From positions 1 to 23,489 of the forward strand of contig SGPM01000392.1 of the NCBI GenBank assembly GCA_004802725.1: 23,489 bases of DNA. Reading direction: 5' to 3'. A program made the position numbers and the translations under genes. The stretch's first letter is position 1; each line of letters begins with the position of its first letter. The stretch comes from Antrodiella citrinella. Its lineage: Eukaryota; Basidiomycota; Agaricomycetes; Polyporales; Steccherinaceae. The notes beneath the pieces were generated by a model. The model did not search any database, was not told the origin of the DNA, and worked only from the letters and a program-made list of their open reading frames with translations. This document shows positions 20,712 to 23,489 of the stretch, in pieces.

Positions 20712-21644
20712 TCAAAACCGCGACAGGATCAAAGCTGTTGATGTCGAGAAGGTCAATACCGCTCGTAGACGTCGAACGTCGCCGTTTCGCCGTGCCCTAG
20801 CCTACGCCTCATGTTAATGGGGGTGTCACTGAGTAACGATAAGTCGTCGATAACCCATACCATGTTGAGAGCAGCATAGTATTCGCCCAAAAACATTGTG
20901 GTAGGGTCTATATGAAATGAAGGAAGACCTCGTCGCAATAGAGGGATTGAAGATATCAGCCGGGCCATTCTACCATTCCGTCCTTATTCACTGTTTTAAT
21001 GCGAATGCGCTTGAAAGGCAGATACAAAATCGCACCTCGAAGGGACGAACTTGAATCGTGATGAACACGTGATGCATCCATGCCGCAGCTGCCAAGGCGT
21101 CCACGTCCGTTCTGCATAACAAATCCCATTCAAGTGCGCTGTTAGATATGCAGCTGAAGTGCACGATACAAGACTGCAGACCTACATTGGACCGCTGACA
21201 GAAAACCTCCAGTTCTGCGTCGACCTCGTCGTAAGGGAAAAATTGGATTCCCCCGCCTTGAGGTGTCGTTGCTGTCACAAGGGCACATGAACTACTCCTG
21301 GTCACGCCAATATTCAGATACGCCAGTGTATCTCCGCGAGGCGAATTGACGTGCAGAACCTGAGACGATCGCATTAGTGTCCGGTGTAGACGGCAAAGCC
21401 ACGAATACGCTGAGCCTTCTATCTTTGATAATGCGGTCGTCTCCTGCAGAGCCTTGAAACCGAGTCAGTATGAGTCATACAAGTAAGTCAAAGACGAGCT
21501 TACCGCATGCGTATCCTTCAGAATGGCGATTCCGTCGTCTAGATGCCGAACCATTCCTCTGAAAGAATATTCTCCATTCTCCAAGTCTGCAGGTACCTCA
21601 TAAAATCTATCAAAGCTTTTGTTGGCAATGGCCCGGACATGTAC
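20712..21644 (-). pseudogene. Fic-domain gene, copy with damaged active site
   Basis: Exons inferred: 21644-21504, 21452-21193, 21111-21036, 20982-20861 and 20801-20712. The N-terminal part reads well: SFDRFYEVPADLENGEYSF, then SWLCRLHRTLMRSSQVLHVN (LHRxLM helix), GDTLAYLNIGVTR, and IQFFPYDEVDAELEVFCQR, the segment before the Fic core. The core AAAWMHHVFITI is intact, but two lesions follow. Where the catalytic His should be, the DNA reads CAAGTTCGT (Gln-Val-Arg), two codons longer than the intact copy. After the intron, the codons for Asp-Gly-Asn-Gly-Arg lack one base, shifting the frame. Further on, GRMARLISSIPL and EYYAALN resume in the other frame. The donor at 21192 (GTCCAA) is weak, and GTAGGT at 21185 is stronger but out of phase with exon three. 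More N-terminal exons probably lie in 21645-22150. Unless there is a sequencing error, this copy cannot encode an active Fic enzyme. Confidence 0.65.
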
Positions 21645-23489
21645 CTAGAGAGAAATTTTTGTCAGCACACAGGATTTGAAGTGTGGCGAGTCTGGGAGAG
21701 CGTGCCAAATATAATACAACGGGGCGTGGGAGGCGTAGAAGCGTTATCTGAGGGTGTTCGGGACCAAGGCACTGACCAAACCAGAGTGATTGCCATCAAC
21801 AACCTGATCAAGTGTCCAACAACGAACTTGAATGGCAGCTTGGAGGAACAACCTCGAGAAGGAGGAGAGGGCAGGTGTTTTACCGCTCAACGTATCGCGC
21901 ATAGTGCAATCGTTTGATACAACGAGTAGGGTCACTACCATCTCGTGGGAGGGGGGATATCGGCGAAGGAGAGGAAAGCAATGAAATAGAGGACACCGGA
22001 GGATCAGCCGAAGAGGCCTCGAAAGGGAGACGTTTCGGGTGACAATAACGTATGCGAGTCAGAGAGGGGACGTCCCTGGAGGCGTGATTCGCTGTCTTCA
22101 TCAAATTAAGTTTATTCGGCGAAATCGAGTCAAGGGAGAGCAAGGTTGCTTTATTTCGGCCCGACCGTGGTTTCCCAGCTTTTGTGCATTACCCGTCGGG
22201 GTCACCAGATAAAGGTGAGAATGCCTCTTATGCGTCACCGTGGATCGCTTCTGATCGCGCTGCAGGCTTTCTGCAATCACAGGTTCTCGATGTGAGATTC
22301 GACTAACTGACTCACGTAATGTTCCCAAATTGAGGTTTGACTTCGGCGCAAGGCTGAAGCTAGTTGCCAAGCACATGTCATGTGGCTAGCAGATCTTGAA
22401 TGAGCGTCGACGTCAAGAAGCTACGCAGAACCGGAACGAACACACCTCGCCATACAAATGAATTGCTTTCAAGCGGTGACTGGACCTCTGCAAGTCCGCT
22501 CCAAAGGGAAGGGATGCAACAACGTTCCCAGAGTGTGGCATACACAAGAAGGCTGGACGACCAATGTTCAAGTGATGGTGTGGAAGTTGCTGTATCGTAG
22601 ATCGAAGTCAGCACGGTGCTTTGACTGGTATAATTTCACATACCATATCATATGTACAATTTACATCGTTCGTCGGTCGGTCCCCAAAATGGATGGGATT
22701 CAACAGGACTATTTGAGAGGTCGATACGCAGTTTCTCTTGTCAAATGGAAGAACTGGAGCGCCCATGGCCAGTATTAGGCTGTCTGGGCTGTCTGTCGTT
22801 CAGCGGCACCATCACAGATCTTCGTCGTGGCGTACCTCGTCATCGCCAGACTCAGATACAGCTATCCATGCCGTTCGGAGCGCAGCGAATTTCTCGCGAT
22901 GATCAGTCTCGGGTTCGTATTATCTGACGCCACAGCACAAGAGACTGAGCTGCAAACCCTTACGCTGTGACCTCTCCGAGAAGCTGATGCCAAGAATTGG
23001 CAGACAGAAACGGTGAGGATACCGCCCAGCGAACGATCGCTTCTTCGAATAAACAACGACGTCTGCAGGTCCGCATTCAGCACCGAGAATGTACGTATGC
23101 AGAATGAACATACCTCAATGTATAGGTAGCAGTCGCCCTGTCAACACGCTTCCTTGCAACTTTGCGCGACAGGAACACCCAAGCTGTTCTTTCCATTGCA
23201 CGGCGCAGATATCAAATACGCACACCAGTGACGGTCGATGGTTCCGTAGCCACATGGTCATCGACACTGTTGAAATCTATGATGAGGCAGTTCTCGTAGA
23301 TCAACAACGGAGTTATCATTGATCCCGTTTTCGTAGATAAAGCCCTCTTTTCGTGTATTCCCCCCTCTCTCATGCGTTTGCAAGAGCTCAGCCAAACGCA
23401 ATACATTCATTCTATTCCTACTGTCCTCAGGAATTCTAACACAAAACGCATCGCGGCTTGCTACCGCTCACCACACGCACGACGCTCCA
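21645..23489. other. unassigned right flank
   Basis: No complete gene is recognised. On the minus strand, 22098-21880 is an open frame with an ATG (begins MKTANHASRDV, Ser/Pro-rich), and around 21850-21650 there are fragments such as FLQAAIQVRCWTLDQVVDG and APLYYIWHALPDSPHF. These could be 5' exons of the Fic gene, but I could not join them. From 22.4 to 23.5 kb only short open frames without recognisable features occur on either strand. No RNA gene or repeat array was seen. Confidence 0.35.

Noticed and set aside
21543..21917. Plus-strand 124-residue frame opposite the Fic locus
   Set aside because: It has no recognisable motif, and the minus strand carries Fic-like sequence over part of the same bases.
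1..23489. tRNA, rRNA, CRISPR array or bacterial-style operons
   Set aside because: No tRNA B-box in a foldable context, no rRNA-like stretch, no direct-repeat array, and the genes are intron-rich eukaryotic genes.

Overview
The window looks like nuclear DNA of a wood-decay basidiomycete, probably an Agaricomycete of the Polyporales type. The genes are cut by many very short introns (about 50-75 nt, GT..AG, plus one probable GC..AG), intergenic distances are small, and the protein families fit: a multi-exon P450 with an N-terminal membrane region, a tail-anchored pepsin-like protease, a secreted serine carboxypeptidase, a CreA/Mig1-type repressor and a Fic-domain locus. All gene models here were spliced by hand from the sequence and checked for phase. 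No homology search was run.

Layout: 1-363, AT-rich flank with several small hairpins. 364-2588 (+), intact 10-exon cytochrome P450 (554 aa). 2863-4995 (-), 8-exon membrane-anchored A1 aspartic protease (582 aa) convergent with the P450; it contains a 7-nt micro-exon. About 5.5-7.6 kb, a stretch of plus-strand coding-like fragments with stops and a frameshift, ending in a coiled-coil-like segment: probably a decayed gene or element. 7771-10021 (-), 13-exon serine carboxypeptidase (500 aa). 11344-13692 (-), creA/cre1-type C2H2 carbon catabolite repressor (729 aa). 13.7-18.5 kb, a long region with no gene I can recognise. 18556-19303 (-), 2-exon nucleotidyltransferase-fold protein (223 aa). 20145-21644 (-), a Fic (AMPylation) locus in which the active-site exons occur twice in tandem: one copy broken, one intact. 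21.6-23.5 kb, nothing recognisable apart from possible N-terminal exons of the Fic gene.

How the genes relate: the two peptidases and the glucose repressor lie on the same strand within 11 kb. SYGGRG motifs (the CreA/Mig1 consensus) are clustered upstream of the carboxypeptidase and paired upstream of creA itself, so carbon control of the peptidase and autoregulation of creA are reasonable hypotheses. Nothing here forms an obvious biosynthetic cluster. The most unusual element is the Fic locus, whose two active-site modules share intron positions and phases but differ in integrity.
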